This document shows positions 34,151-44,963 of a stretch of 64,000 nt of DNA, piece after piece (within the stretch, counting starts at the first letter, position 1; each line of letters starts with the position of its first letter). The notes under the pieces are model-generated. The model had not been told where the DNA came from. It saw only the letters and a list, made by a program, of their open reading frames with translations, and did no database searches. The stretch spans positions 186,001-250,000 of the forward strand of contig JAWZYV010013138.1 in NCBI GenBank assembly GCA_038373885.1. Direction: 5' to 3'. A program made the translations under genes and the position numbers. Source of the DNA: Cheiracanthium punctorium (lineage: Eukaryota > Arthropoda > Arachnida > Araneae > Cheiracanthiidae).

Positions 34151-34414
34151 AAAAAAGGAATCACTATAAGGCGTCCGGCGTCCGGAGTTAATATATTAGT
34201 TAGCTATTTAAATTTTAAAAAAATTCTTGGATTTTTTAAATGTTTATTTGCCGTTTTAGGTTTTCTGAAACTTTTGAGTTTTCTGGAGGCATAATATTTA
34301 GATATCCGTAGTGAATCAAACAAAATTTAGTTATAGGAGAGGAATGACCTCTTGACATTCAAAACTTTTCCACTAAAACAAAACGTAAGTTTGAATACAA
34401 ATACCTTCTCTATT

Positions 34415-34595
34415 CAGGGCTTGATTATGACCAACAGGGGCCCCGGGCACTGATGAATTTGGGGGCCCCCATCTATGATTTTTGCCTTATTTTTTTAAAT
34501 AAAATTTCGATATAAAAAAGAATATTTCGGAACAACATTTCAAAGAAGGGGCCCTGGGCAAAGTCTCGATTTGCCCTTGCGATAATAAGGCTCTC
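34415..34595. mobile_element. hAT-type MITE (181 bp) with perfect 8-bp target duplication
   Basis: Ends CAGGGCTTGATTATG and GAGAGCCTTATTATC (reverse complement) with GGGGCCCxGGGCA subterminal blocks. TCTCTATT is repeated exactly at 34407-34414 and 34596-34603. Confidence 0.9.
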
Positions 34596-34603
34596 TCTCT
34601 ATT

Positions 34604-35310
34604 GAGAATTTCACTCAGCACTTACCATCTAACATGGAATCATTTAACAATACACAGAAGTTAAACCGTTGCTTTCAATATTTTTTCCAATAACCTACTT
34701 CCATTCTTTGTACTCCTATAATGCTGACGATAAGTCAGGCTTTTTGGAAATCTGCATTACATACTAATCTAAGGTAACTTCATCTAATTATTTGATACAA
34801 TTCAATTTAAAGTAATTTCTAAAAAGAAATATGCTTTAAACAGAAACAGGTTGATAATGAATTTATCTTAATTTCAGCATTAAGCTAACTACTGAGAATC
34901 ACAATTTTTTTAGCACAATGTTTAAAATTTCATATTTTGATACCTAGAACCTCTGGAGATTAAAAAAAAAGTTGCAAAAAATGAAGATAAATTCCTAAAT
35001 TCTTGCTAGATAGCAACATTTGATAAAAGGTTCTATTATGTAAAGAATTAAAGCGTGACCTGTTTGGGATACCCTGTATATTAAAACTTATCTAAAGGTA
35101 ACCATTTCAATAGCTATTTTCTGCATTTACTAGAAATTGTATGCAATTATCATGAACTTGGCTAAAACACCAATAACTAACATAAGAGTCAATTACTGGT
35201 GAAATCTAATTTTTCTTACCCAATAATTGATAAATAAATAAATTTGTTTATTAAAATGATCTCTCCGTATTTACTTTATGTACTATTATCTATTACGAAT
35301 GTAGGAAAAA
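34604..35310. other. Intergenic stretch with a solitary mariner-type end
   Basis: TTTGGGATACCCTGTATA at about 35065-35082 resembles a mariner-family terminus (compare 19455-19470). No partner is visible and no gene is present. Confidence 0.35.
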
Positions 35311-35521
35311 ACGACGGCACCCGGAAAAAATGCCCCCCCCCAAACACACACACACATAATTCTAATTTTCATAGGGGCATGGGGGAGTACGTACACTCAC
35401 ATGACAAATCAAATGTAGACTATAAAAGATTATTTTGTAAATTGAAATGCTTTTATAAGAGAAAGGAGTAAAAACAATTGTGACCCCTCCCCCGGCAGAA
35501 TTTTTTATGGGTCGGCCTCTG
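35311..35521. mobile_element. Candidate MITE (~210 bp)
   Basis: CGGCACCCGGAAAAAATGCC at the left and CAGAGGCCGACCCATAAAAA (reverse complement of the right) look like diverged inverted ends with G/C-rich subterminal tracts. No target duplication was found, so the call is tentative. Confidence 0.35.
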
Positions 35522-36619
35522 ATTTTTTTAAATAGTGGACAAAAACTTACTTTGATTTGCTTTTAATGAGGCTTTTGAATTTGCAAAGTGGGGGAGGGGT
35601 CGTCAAGCATCCACCTGCCTCCTATATGGGTTCAGAGTAAGTGTGAAGATACTATTTAAAATGCTATTGTAAAATTCTGTTGTATTTTGATATCAATAGA
35701 AATAATTATAACAATACTAAAGTTCAAAAGAGGCTTTTTTTAACTCCATTAATTTTCTATTTTTATTTATTTATTTATTTATTTAGGGTTTTTTTGTGCG
35801 TGTGTGTGACGGGAGTTATGCAAAAAACGGATAAGAAGTATAATGATGACTTATCTGGAAGCATTTAATATTTATTAAAAGAATTAAAATAAAATGCATC
35901 AGATATTTAAAAAGGCGCTTAAAGTGATACACATCGCTAAAAATAAAATAATTTTCAGATTTAATTTTACAGCTAAGCCAAAGTAATATTAGAAAAACCA
36001 AGCAGATGGCTAAAAGATTAGTTTTTTTAATTATTTTTTTTAAACTTATGTTACTGTGAAAGTGAATAAAGCATGAATGTGACACAATTTATATAAGGTG
36101 ATTTAATCATTAAAAACTGGACGGTTTGTAGCTATATTTCTCATTAATTAATACATATTTAATCGTGTCCTTCTGCTATGAGCCTTGATTTCCCTTTTTT
36201 ATATGAAAATAATACTATTTAGTTTTACATATCGGTAAACAAGTTATGTTTGTTCTCGTTTTTTTAAAAACTTTTCAAAAGGAAACAGACATACAGTGGA
36301 ACTTCTTTTTGCATATCTACCCGACCCCTTATTGCGATCAAGATCGCGCCGAAACCCATTACAGGAAATTTATGACTCTTCTGACCTTCTGCGACCTCTT
36401 GGGAAGAGCGTTTGGCCATCGGTGCGCCTGACCAGGAAAGACAAGTCAATTATCTTTTAGATGGTCCCTCTTTTGAACCCCAACATCCCGGCTAAGATAA
36501 ATCGTTTTTCTGTAAACTGGGGTACCCTTAAACTATTTCCCATCCTAAAATTCCCCCTGAAGGAGGAAAACCCTCCTACGTCTGAGGTGGGGGGGGGGCT
36601 CAATCTGCCATCTTTGAAA
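35522..36619. other. Intergenic stretch
   Basis: Simple TTTA repeats near 35760-35785. A GC-richer block at ~36300-36620 has open frames without recognisable domains. Confidence 0.4.
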
Positions 36620-36900
36620 GGGTGTCCAAAAATTTACGCAAGTTTGAATTAAATAGAAAACAGTTTTTTTTTTTCAATTGTATTTTTTTTATTGAAAAGG
36701 AAAGTACATAGGATAGGGTTGTGTATGTAACAACACATCCAGCAAATGACTTCACGGATTTTTGGCTTTTGTCGAAATTTTCCCGGACCTTTTCGAATAA
36801 ATGTGGCTGAATTTCGATGATGCAGCGTTCAGTCCTCGCACATCCTCCTTCAATGCACGGGCGGTCGGCTTCTTGACATAGACTTTTGACTTCAAATAAC
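36620..36900 (-). pseudogene. Mariner-like transposase, C-terminal relic with element end
   Basis: The terminus-like GGGTGTCCAAAAATTTACGC is at 36618-36640. Read on the minus strand from ~36900, frames join as KVYVKKPTARALKEDVR then EIQPHLFEKVRENFDK, the usual C-terminal order of mariner-family transposases (VYxxKPxTxxxLKxxIR, IxxxxLxxVxxNxxxR). At least one frameshift is present. The catalytic region is absent because the element is cut by C- and A-runs at ~36898-36920. Confidence 0.6.
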
Positions 36901-36920
36901 CCCCCCCCAAAAAAAAAATC

Positions 36921-37361
36921 CAGTTGTGCTAAATCACATGATATTTCTCATCATTCATCATCAAAATCATTATGTATTAAACTTTCATCATTCTTGAAAT
37001 GTTGTTCAACAATGAAAACGCGTTGTTCTTTCGTATAGTGGTGCGTTTTTACTAACCCTAAACTGTCAGCTTTCAAACTACTTTCTTATTTAGGTTACCA
37101 ACATTAAATTAATTAAGTTTCCATCTAATTTAAATATTGGTTAAATTTTGGGGCAAACCTTATAAATGTTTTAAAAGGTTCTGTGATATACTGTTTAAAT
37201 TTGCATCGAATTTTCCATTAAGTTATGTAAAAATTAATCAAAATATTACAAATGACCCCAATCTCCCCTATCATGCTACCAAATTTCATTGTTTAAGCCT
37301 TAAAGGGATACAACAATATCAGCGCCACAGACGTAACGACAGATAAACACACACAGAGTGT
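36921..37361. other. Intergenic stretch with a retroelement-like tail
   Basis: Bases ~37265-37350 (CCAAATTTCATTGTTTAAGC, ending in AACACACACAGAG) resemble the 3' tail of an arthropod non-LTR retroelement. No coding part is attached. Confidence 0.35.
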
Positions 37362-38155
37362 CCTTAAAATACTGACATAAGATTTTACTCCTTAAATATT
37401 GATTATAGAACAATACATTGCAGTACAAAGTTATGTAAAAACAAGTGCACAATTTTATGGTATCGATAACAATTTCCAGGAGATTAAATAGATACAGAAT
37501 TTAAATTTTTATTATACCCCTGTACAAAAAAGTTTTCAGTTAGTGACATTTGCCCCGTAGATTAATTAAGTGATGAACAAAGTTTTAGCATTTCATCCTC
37601 AATAAGCCCAGAGATACGTTTAAACAAAGTTGGTGAGGCTCTGTAATGCCAGCGATAGAAAAGGTATTATGCATTTAAGCAATCAATGTTTTCTTCCATA
37701 ATTTGCGTACGACTCCTGAAATGTGCCCATTCAGCGAGATTTCTTTTCTCTTCAAGAGCCATGAAAAAGTGGTTTAAGTCAACATATTTTTATTTTCATA
37801 TTTCTGAGCCTTTTTTCTCATGATAGGCTAAAATTTTGTATCTCACTTAATTAATGTAAATGTGATTGCGTGTGATAATTGGCAACGCTACACTAGGGCG
37901 ATCTGCCAAGGAGGGTGCCTTAGTAGGGGGACTTTCTAAAGGGTTCTAACGCGTATTCACGTTGCATCTGGAGAAAACCTACCAAAACTCCAGACCGTTA
38001 GATCGACAGCCGCGCGATGGGACCCAAACCCGGAATCTTCACACTTCGGCCATCTACCATTTTCAGTGGTATAACCACTGTGCCATGGTAAGGCTCGTTA
38101 ATTAATGTAAGACACATTTTACTAATTAGGAACTTCTTTCGTACTGGGGCCTTAT
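37362..38155 (+). repeat. Old dispersed repeat, copy 2, split by a SINE
   Basis: Collinear with 13153-13735. Alignment resumes after the SINE at 38098 (ACATTTTAC, AATT, ACTTCTTTCGTA, GGGG) and matches the continuation of copy 1. The repeat is therefore older than the SINE insertion. Confidence 0.6.
37860..38097 (-). repeat. tRNA-derived SINE (family 1) with 13-bp target duplication
   Basis: TTAATTAATGTAA is repeated exactly at 37847-37859 and 38098-38110, fixing the ends at 238 bp. On the minus strand the head has an A box (TGGCACAGTGG) and a B box (GGTTTGGGTCCC), both polymerase III promoter elements. This is the reference copy for the family. Confidence 0.9.
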
Positions 38156-38390
38156 AAAAATTTAAATTTTGTATTTATTAAGCTTTAATCTTCGGAAAAT
38201 TTAATTGATACCATAAACTTATGCACTTTTCTTAAAAACAACTTTGTAATTTATTGTATATATCTATCATTTATTTAAGGAATAAAAGTCTAGGTGAGTG
38301 TTTTGGGAGTCTCCGTATATATATATTAATGTTATTCAGGGTTCCCATATGCTTGGAAACTATCCCCAAAATCATCATGAGTCTATACCA
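38156..38390. other. Spacer
   Basis: AT-rich with a short TA run; nothing recognised. Confidence 0.5.
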
Positions 38391-39582
38391 CACTGTCTAC
38401 CAACAAGTATTTGGACACCTGTGATAGAAAAGAAAAACTAACTTTATTCAAAATCAATAGTTGGTAGAGCCTCCACGAGAGGCAATTACAGCGTGAACCC
38501 TCCGGAGCATACTTTCCATAAGTCTTTGTATTACAGCTAGTGGTATTGTCTTCCACTCGGCTTGGAGTAGACATAGAAGTTCCTTCACCGATTTTGGACG
38601 GGTAGTGCACCCCTTAATTCGGTTATCCAACTCGTCCCAGAGGTTTTCGATAGGGTTGAGGTCTGGGCTCTGGGCAGGCTAGTCCATTCGATGAACTCCA
38701 TTGGCACCATACCAAACCTTGGTTAACCTCGAAACATGACAAATGGCATTGTCGTCCTGAAAGTAACAGGGGTCCAACCCGTAAAACTGCCACAACGTAG
38801 GAAGCACATTTTCATCCAAAATAGTGCAGTAGGCATCGGTGTTGAGCTTACCATCGAAGGGGACCAAGGGTCCCAGTCCATACCAGGAGAAACACTCCCA
38901 GAGCATAATTCCACCTCCGCCGAACTTGACTGTTGGCACAATGCATTCTGGCAGGAGACGTTCTCCAGGCAGACGCCAGACCCAGACCCTGCCATCGTCG
39001 CTCCAAAGAACCCGTTTCCACTGATGTACGGTCCAATTTCGATGTACTTTGCACCCCATTAACCGAGCAGCGCGGTTGGACTTTGTGATCAAAGGCTTAT
39101 GGGCAGCAGCACGACCATGAAAACCAAGCAGATGTTCTTCCTTACGGATGGTATTCATTGAAACAATACTCCCGGATGCCTGTTGAAACTCCTCGCGGAT
39201 GAGGGCCATCGGTTGGGTGCAGCTCTTCCGAATTTCTCTGGACAGCACTCGTCGGTTTCTATCTCCCTGTTTCGTTGGTCTGCCGACTCGAGGCACATTT
39301 CGGCAATCACCGCTCACCTTCCACTTCTTAATCATATAGGCCACTGTCGATTTTGGGTACTTCAGATCGCTAGATATGTCCCTTAAGGATCGGCCCCATT
39401 TGGGATACCCGATAATTATACCTTTCTCGAAATCGGAGAGCTCCGAACTGCCCGGCATCTTGCATGCGACTAATGCCGATGCTGTTTCCTACACGATATA
39501 TACCGTCGGAGGCCATGACGTACCTTAGGACCGCAGATATCGTCATTTGCATAGGTGTCCAAAAACTTATTGGTAGACAGTG
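38391..39582 (-). mobile_element. Tc1-like transposon (1192 bp), well preserved
   Basis: Termini CACTGTCTACCAA-AAGT-TTTGGACACCT pair over ~33 bp (38391-38423 and 39550-39582). TA follows the right end (39583-39584); CA precedes the left end, so one target base has changed. It contains a nearly full transposase gene on the minus strand. It is a different Tc1 subfamily from the element at 14444. Confidence 0.92.
38454..39458 (-). pseudogene. Tc1-family transposase, near-intact (one stop, short deletion)
   Basis: ATG at 39458 opens 259 codons to a TAG at 38679-38681, then 74 further codons in the same frame to the TGA at 38454-38456 (334 positions). Two helix-turn-helix halves lie in the first ~110 residues ([29 protein letters not shown]). 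Catalytic motifs are VLWSD (first Asp), [25 protein letters not shown] (second Asp) and PAQSPDLNPIENLWDEL (Glu, DD34E). The TAG sits where Trp precedes PAQSPDL. Compared with the family, ~9-10 residues (ESRFxxWxS) are missing directly after VLWSD, an in-frame deletion next to the active site. Product: cut-and-paste transposase, almost certainly inactive. Confidence 0.93.
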
Positions 39583-39584
39583 TA

Positions 39585-40769
39585 TTACTAATCGTACTGA
39601 AATGTCACTTGTAAAGAAAAACACTATTTTGCTCTTATAGAAAAATTTATTTAAAAAAAAAGTTACAAATGGAGGTTAATTTGAAATAGTCGGGTAATAT
39701 GGAATAGGTGGTTTAACCGTTGAAAATCTACTTATGCTTCAAAAAAAATTGTTATTTTTACCCATAAAACCATATTTTAAGGATTATATTTAAATCATTT
39801 CTCCTTCGAGTCTATTTAGAAAAGTCGCAGACATAATCGTCTTTCTCTGCAGTTAAGGTGAGCCCACAGAGCTGAAGCATTGAATCCGAATTTCTCCTCT
39901 TTGATCTTCGGAGAATTTTCTTTTACAGAACATACATTCTGCGGCCTGTATTTTCCGGTTCTTGGTTGATGGCACGAAATACATTACAATATTACCCAGT
40001 ATTCCATAATATCCGACAGGCCATCTAAGAAAAGGATCCTTTCAACTGAAAAGCAAAGGTAATGCGCTGTCAGCTAAAAATCACCCGCAGTACAACAAAC
40101 TACAATTCTTTTAGAGTGCATTATGCGTAACATCAATGGGTTCAAGTCACTTGTGTACTAGTAGGTTAAAATGTTTCAAAACGTATCTGTAAAAAGGTCT
40201 TGAAATCCCTAAACACACTATATTCAGTGAAGTGTGGTACGACAACAATAAGCGGTCAATTCTTATTGGATTGTAACGTTGGGAATCTTTCTTGAGTAGT
40301 TCATGGTATTCCCACGTAACGACAGCACCTAACAGAATCGGAAACTCTGTATTCTATATTTCCCGGCTATTCCATAATACCTTCCTCTCCTCGATTATTT
40401 CATTTATATACAATAACAGCAAAAAAGCTGATATTTTAATTTGACAGTAGTAATATTTACAGTTAAAAAATTGTAAGCCAAAAAACCAATTGTCTTCGTT
40501 GAAATGTGTCTATGGTTAATGATGTTATGGTTTATGATGGGATTATCTCGGAATATTGGGGGGCTAGTTTGGCAAATTAAGATTTGCCACAGGTCAAAGA
40601 AAACCTGAAAAACCTAAAATGGTAAGAATTTTTTTTTTTTTTACGGACAGAGAAAATTGCAACTTTTAGCTAAAAAACAGGAATATCTAGAAATGTGATC
40701 TGGAAAACTCTCTGGTCCGTATTTTTAATAATATTTCATTTGCCATAAAACTGAAATTCTCTAAATAAG
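39585..40769. other. Intergenic stretch
   Basis: No gene or repeat recognised. Confidence 0.5.
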
Positions 40770-40961
40770 AATTGATATAGGTGCGCAGTAATGGCGGATA
40801 CAAAATATTTTTTGAGAAGGCTCAGTTAAAAAAAGAGAAAAATAAATTGCTTTAGGGTATTATTTTGCTTATAGGTTAAATAAACATTTTTTCTTTATTA
40901 AAAGTAGACTATGCCTTATAAAATTTACCGTATCCGCCACTGTTGCGCACCTATGTCAATT
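40770..40961. mobile_element. MITE (192 bp) with ~32-bp inverted ends
   Basis: AATTGATATAGGTGCGCA and GTAATGGCGGATAC at the left pair with AATTGACATAGGTGCGCA and AGTGGCGGATAC at the right (reverse complement). The CAGTGGCGGATAC part is hAT-like, but the inverted repeat continues beyond it. The true outer boundary and target duplication are uncertain. Confidence 0.65.
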
Positions 40962-42160
40962 GTATTTGTTTTTTCCAGACATACGACAAATGTGAAATTT
41001 ATTTATAATGGCAGATTTAAGATAATTTTTCCTGAACACAATTCAAAGTTTATCCAGGGTTTTAGCCAAATTTAAAAATTCCCCGACTTTTTCTCTTAAA
41101 GTAAATTTTCTGCCTTTTCCAGATTTTTAAGGTTTTTCTTGACCACCGGAAACTCCATAAAGAACCATCCAGCATCCCGAAGTAATGGCATGATTATTAT
41201 CCAGACACACATTTACATGAAAAGATATAATAAGTGTTTTGGCTCACAATCTGACTGCCAACATTATTACCATATCAAATTAAATTATTTTTTTTTCTCT
41301 TTCTTACACTGTAAATTCACTGATCTAAAATTAGCATATAAACCACAAACTTTATTATTTTAAATACTTTTTTAGACTTTAATTTTTGTACCTCTAACAA
41401 AATTAAATTAATATTACTATCCCGTCCTTACCATTCGATTCTTCAAATCTGGACAAGAGGGATATTTTATATATGATTTATTACAACACGATAAATCACT
41501 TAGGCTCCAATTAAACTGTTGAACACGAACAGTGCACTTGATATTCATCCAGCGGGCAGAATTCCAGAAGAATTTAACAGTAGGCAAGTTCAAAAGATTT
41601 TTGTTTAGAAACAAACCACCTGTGTAAGTTTACCTCTTACCCGTTGGAATCTAATTTTGAAGGGTCTCAAGGTTAGAAGAAGTTATTGAATTCCCTAAAA
41701 TACCTACAGGACTCGAAATTAACCGCTGTCCGAAAAATTTCGCTGGTCCGAGACGATTAAACTTATTTTTATCTTTTAGATACTTTTCTAAATTTATATG
41801 AACTACTTATTGACAGCAAAAAATAAATTATTTGCAGTTTTTTTATTATAATTAAGTTATGATGACAGTTACATAACTTAATTTACACGTACATAATTGA
41901 CATAATTTACACGTACACACAAAATAAAATGAGAGATATGAGACGCTGTTATTTATTTTAATACGTTTTGATTTTTATGAGCTTTACTAAAATAAAAAAT
42001 CCATGCGGCGCATACGTAAAAGAAAGCAATATATCGAGAGGGTGTTAGTCTTATTTATTATAAATTGCAATACTTATTTAAACTTTTGTATTATATACAT
42101 ATAATGTGAAAACAGCGTGTTTCCTATTATGATTAAAGTTTTTCTAATGAAAGTGTCTAA
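40962..42160. other. Intergenic stretch
   Basis: AT-rich, no gene recognised; frames at 41139-41363 (plus) and 41417-41614 (minus) have no domain. Confidence 0.45.
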
Positions 42161-42503
42161 TTGAAAAGTGTATCGTGTGAACGGAGTCACATGACCCTGA
42201 AAAACGGCGTCATTGGACGCTTCACCTTTCTTGAATCCACTGCTACGGATGCAAGAACGGAGAAGAGAATTTGCCTAATTGCTGTGGAGTTTAAAACTCT
42301 AAAGAGCAAAGCATTGAACTTCTCGCATGTATCTGATCAAGTCATTTGTGCAAAACTAGCAAACCTTCTGAAAGACTATGAGCGATGTAGAAAACCCCAA
42401 AACATTGACACATCTAATTAACTGTTTTATATGGCCAAGGTGAAAGCCGAATGGATGTGCAAAGAAGATGAAAATCGCTACAAATTAACAATTGAGAAAA
42501 AGG

Positions 42504-43690
42504 CCAGGAGCCCTACCACGATAGTCTCGGGAAATAATCGGTAGCGGATAAATCAACCTTCTCGCACATATGACGTCACATTTCGACAGAGCACTTAAAA
42601 GTGCCACCACGATAATGTCGTAATGTTTACGATACCGTAAATACTGTCGAGAAATCCGCTGTTGTTTTACGACACCATCAACAAGTGTGAGAACCGTTTC
42701 CCGCTATCGACTATCTTCATCTAGGATTGCAGCTCGTGGTATTTTTGTTTTGTTTGAACATTTTAACTTTTAAAATATGTCACGATTATTGGTTTTAGCG
42801 CTTGCACAACAAGACGATGCAAGAAGGGTTCCTAGGAATCGAATTTCGATTCCTAGATGTAAATCATTTGATTTAAGCGAGGAAGATTTCATTAGAAATT
42901 TCCGCTTAAACAAACAATCCGCACTTCGGCTGATTGAAGAACTTAAGCCTTTTCTCGAGGCTAAAACAACAAGAAAGACAGCCCTCAACACAGAAATAAA
43001 ATTTTGAAATGATGAAGTTAAATTTTTTATTATCACTTTTTAAATGTATGGTTATTCACTTAGTTTCCATTTATTAAACATGCACTGTTAAGGAAAATAT
43101 GCTTAAATTACTAATTCAAAGCAACACTTATTATTATTACACAGTTCATTTTATATGCCATGAAAAAGAAAAAAAATGTTATATCACCTTTAACAAATTA
43201 ATGTCTCCATAGAAGATACTTAAGGATGAATAATTTTTATACTATCACTGAGCTAGCAAACCTTCTTTTATATAATCTTTCTTCTTTAAATAGTTACAAA
43301 TAACAACATCTGTGTTTCAAGGTGTAACATCCTAAAATTTTGTCTGTCAAATTGTATGTAATTAATATTCCATTTTTGGGCTGTATATTGTTCAGAAATT
43401 GGTTTCAAAGTATAATTGTTTTGGTGTATTTTTTTAACATGCATTTCACGCGCCGATCCACGCGCTCACGTGGATCGGATATCTGAAAGAATGCTCTACT
43501 TTGATTGGTTGATTTCTGTCGATTACGATACTCCCGGAACAGTCGAAAAAATTCTCGCTTCCTTTAGACGTGACCATGGTGGTAGGGCAAAACTGGGGGT
43601 CGCGGCTATTTATCCGATGATTTCATTATCCGATAGTGGGAACTATCCGCTACCGATTATTTCCCGAGACTATCGTGGTAGGGCTCCTGG
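42504..43690 (+). mobile_element. Harbinger-type element (1187 bp), deletion derivative
   Basis: The termini 42504-42550 and 43644-43690 are identical 47-bp inverted repeats starting CCAGGAGCCCTACCACGATA. The element carries the start of a Harbinger transposase (42777-43007) and little else; autonomous relatives are about 3 kb. The 3-bp target duplication typical of the superfamily is not clear here. It interrupts the DDE-like pseudogene. Perfect TIR identity suggests a comparatively recent insertion. Confidence 0.8.
42777..43007 (+). pseudogene. HARBI1-like transposase N-terminal part
   Basis: 76 codons beginning MSRLLVLALAQQDDARRV. The stretch DLSEEDFIRNFRLNKQSALRLIEELKPFLE fits the N-terminal helical region of PIF/Harbinger transposases (family relatives of the HARBI1 nuclease), which precedes the DDE core. 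The frame stops right after LNTEIKF, where relatives continue into the conserved ATG-containing core. The nuclease domain is deleted, so this copy could not act alone. Some Harbinger genes have introns; no donor site is evident at the stop. Confidence 0.7.
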
Positions 43691-43848
43691 TTGGTTATTC
43701 CTCTGACAAACCACTCCTCGACAAACAACTGAGACAAACAATTCCTCTGACAAACAACTGAGTGCAAAAACTATCCACCAATCCAAGCGAAAAAAGGCAA
43801 GGAAAATGACTATGTCAGCTCAACGTCGCCAGATTTTTCCAGTCACCT

Positions 43849-44963
43849 CCCAGACAGCACAGCAAACTTGCATCAAACTTGCAGCAAGCTTGATTTATCA
43901 AGTCAGTAAACTTGAATTAAGCTTGAAAATTTCAAGCGTGTAAGCTTAATGCAAGCTTGAATCAAGTGTTCTAGTTTACACTTGCCCAGCTTGCATTAAG
44001 CTTGACATTTCAAGCTTGAATCAAGCTTGACATGGCAAGCTTAATTTCAAGCTTAAAAAATTTTCCTAAAAAAAAAAAAAATTCTAAATACACGGGGCGC
44101 CGGTCGGCGAACTCGCCCCACATATTTTACTTTGCCACGCATTTTCCCCTCTACGCTGAAATTTCAATTTAATTTTATGTTTCCATAAAGTGTTCGCGGC
44201 TAGAATAGAACCCGGAACCTTTGGGTTGGAAGGCGAGCGCGCTATCCGTTCAGCCACTAAGCCTCGCGCAGCTATGACTAAAGTTTGAAGTGACTTATCA
44301 CGCCGTTTTCTCGCCAGATTGATAAGTGGGCGATGTGTTATTTGTTTCTTTTACTTTTCCATGGGATGCATCAAATTAAAATAATGTTATGTGTGGCTTA
44401 GAGACTCTACTAATAGGGAAATAAACATAATATAAACTTAACAGCAGCACACGTTTTAAAACTTTCAAAATCGAGACAAACGGCTGATTTTGAAACCAAT
44501 TTCGTAGTAAAATTGTATTTTATTTTGAAGAATTTCCATATTTGGAAATATAGAATTTTTTTTTAATTCTATGGTCAAGTACATTTATGACTGATGATAA
44601 ATTATTTTGTAGCGGCCGGAAACCGCCTCATTCCACCACCCACAAAGTGAAGTATATTAACTAACTAAATTGTGTTAATTATATTAAAATTTATTTTTAG
44701 GGCTAATTAATTAGTTAATGGAATTACCAATGTTAATTAGATGTAAATAAAACTAAAACTCTCCTCCTGTTACACTTCAGAGGGGCTTATCCCATTCATT
44801 CTTTCTCCTTAGACTTTTCAATGTCCATTCTCCTTCTCGCCTACAGCGACAGATGGCGCCATCAGCGCAATAATCAAGCTAATGGATTGAAATGTCAAGC
44901 TGGTATTAATACGTCAAATTCAAGTCAATGTCAAGCTTGATTTAAGCTTATGTGCTGTCTGGG
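43849..44963. mobile_element. TIR element with dense AAGCTT subterminal palindromes (1115 bp)
   Basis: 13-bp inverted ends CCCAGACAGCACA (43849-43861, and reversed at 44951-44963). Nine AAGCTT sites, mostly in CAAGCTTGA context, fall within ~170 bp of the left end, with two more close to the right end. It has no coding capacity, contains the SINE at 44092, and no target duplication was found. Superfamily unassigned. Confidence 0.65.
44092..44275 (-). repeat. tRNA-derived SINE, second family
   Basis: The minus-strand head reads TTAGTGGCTGAACGG (A box), CGCCTTCCAACC (an anticodon-loop-like CTTCCAA as in tRNA-Gly) and GGTTCTATTC (B box). The body differs from family 1. An A run lies at its left. 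Target duplication not found. Confidence 0.55.

Noticed and set aside
12380..38681. Alternative genetic code (UGA or UAG read as Trp)
   Set aside because: Stops at Trp positions occur together with frameshifts, deletions and a CGA-to-TGA change. Decay by base deamination explains them better.
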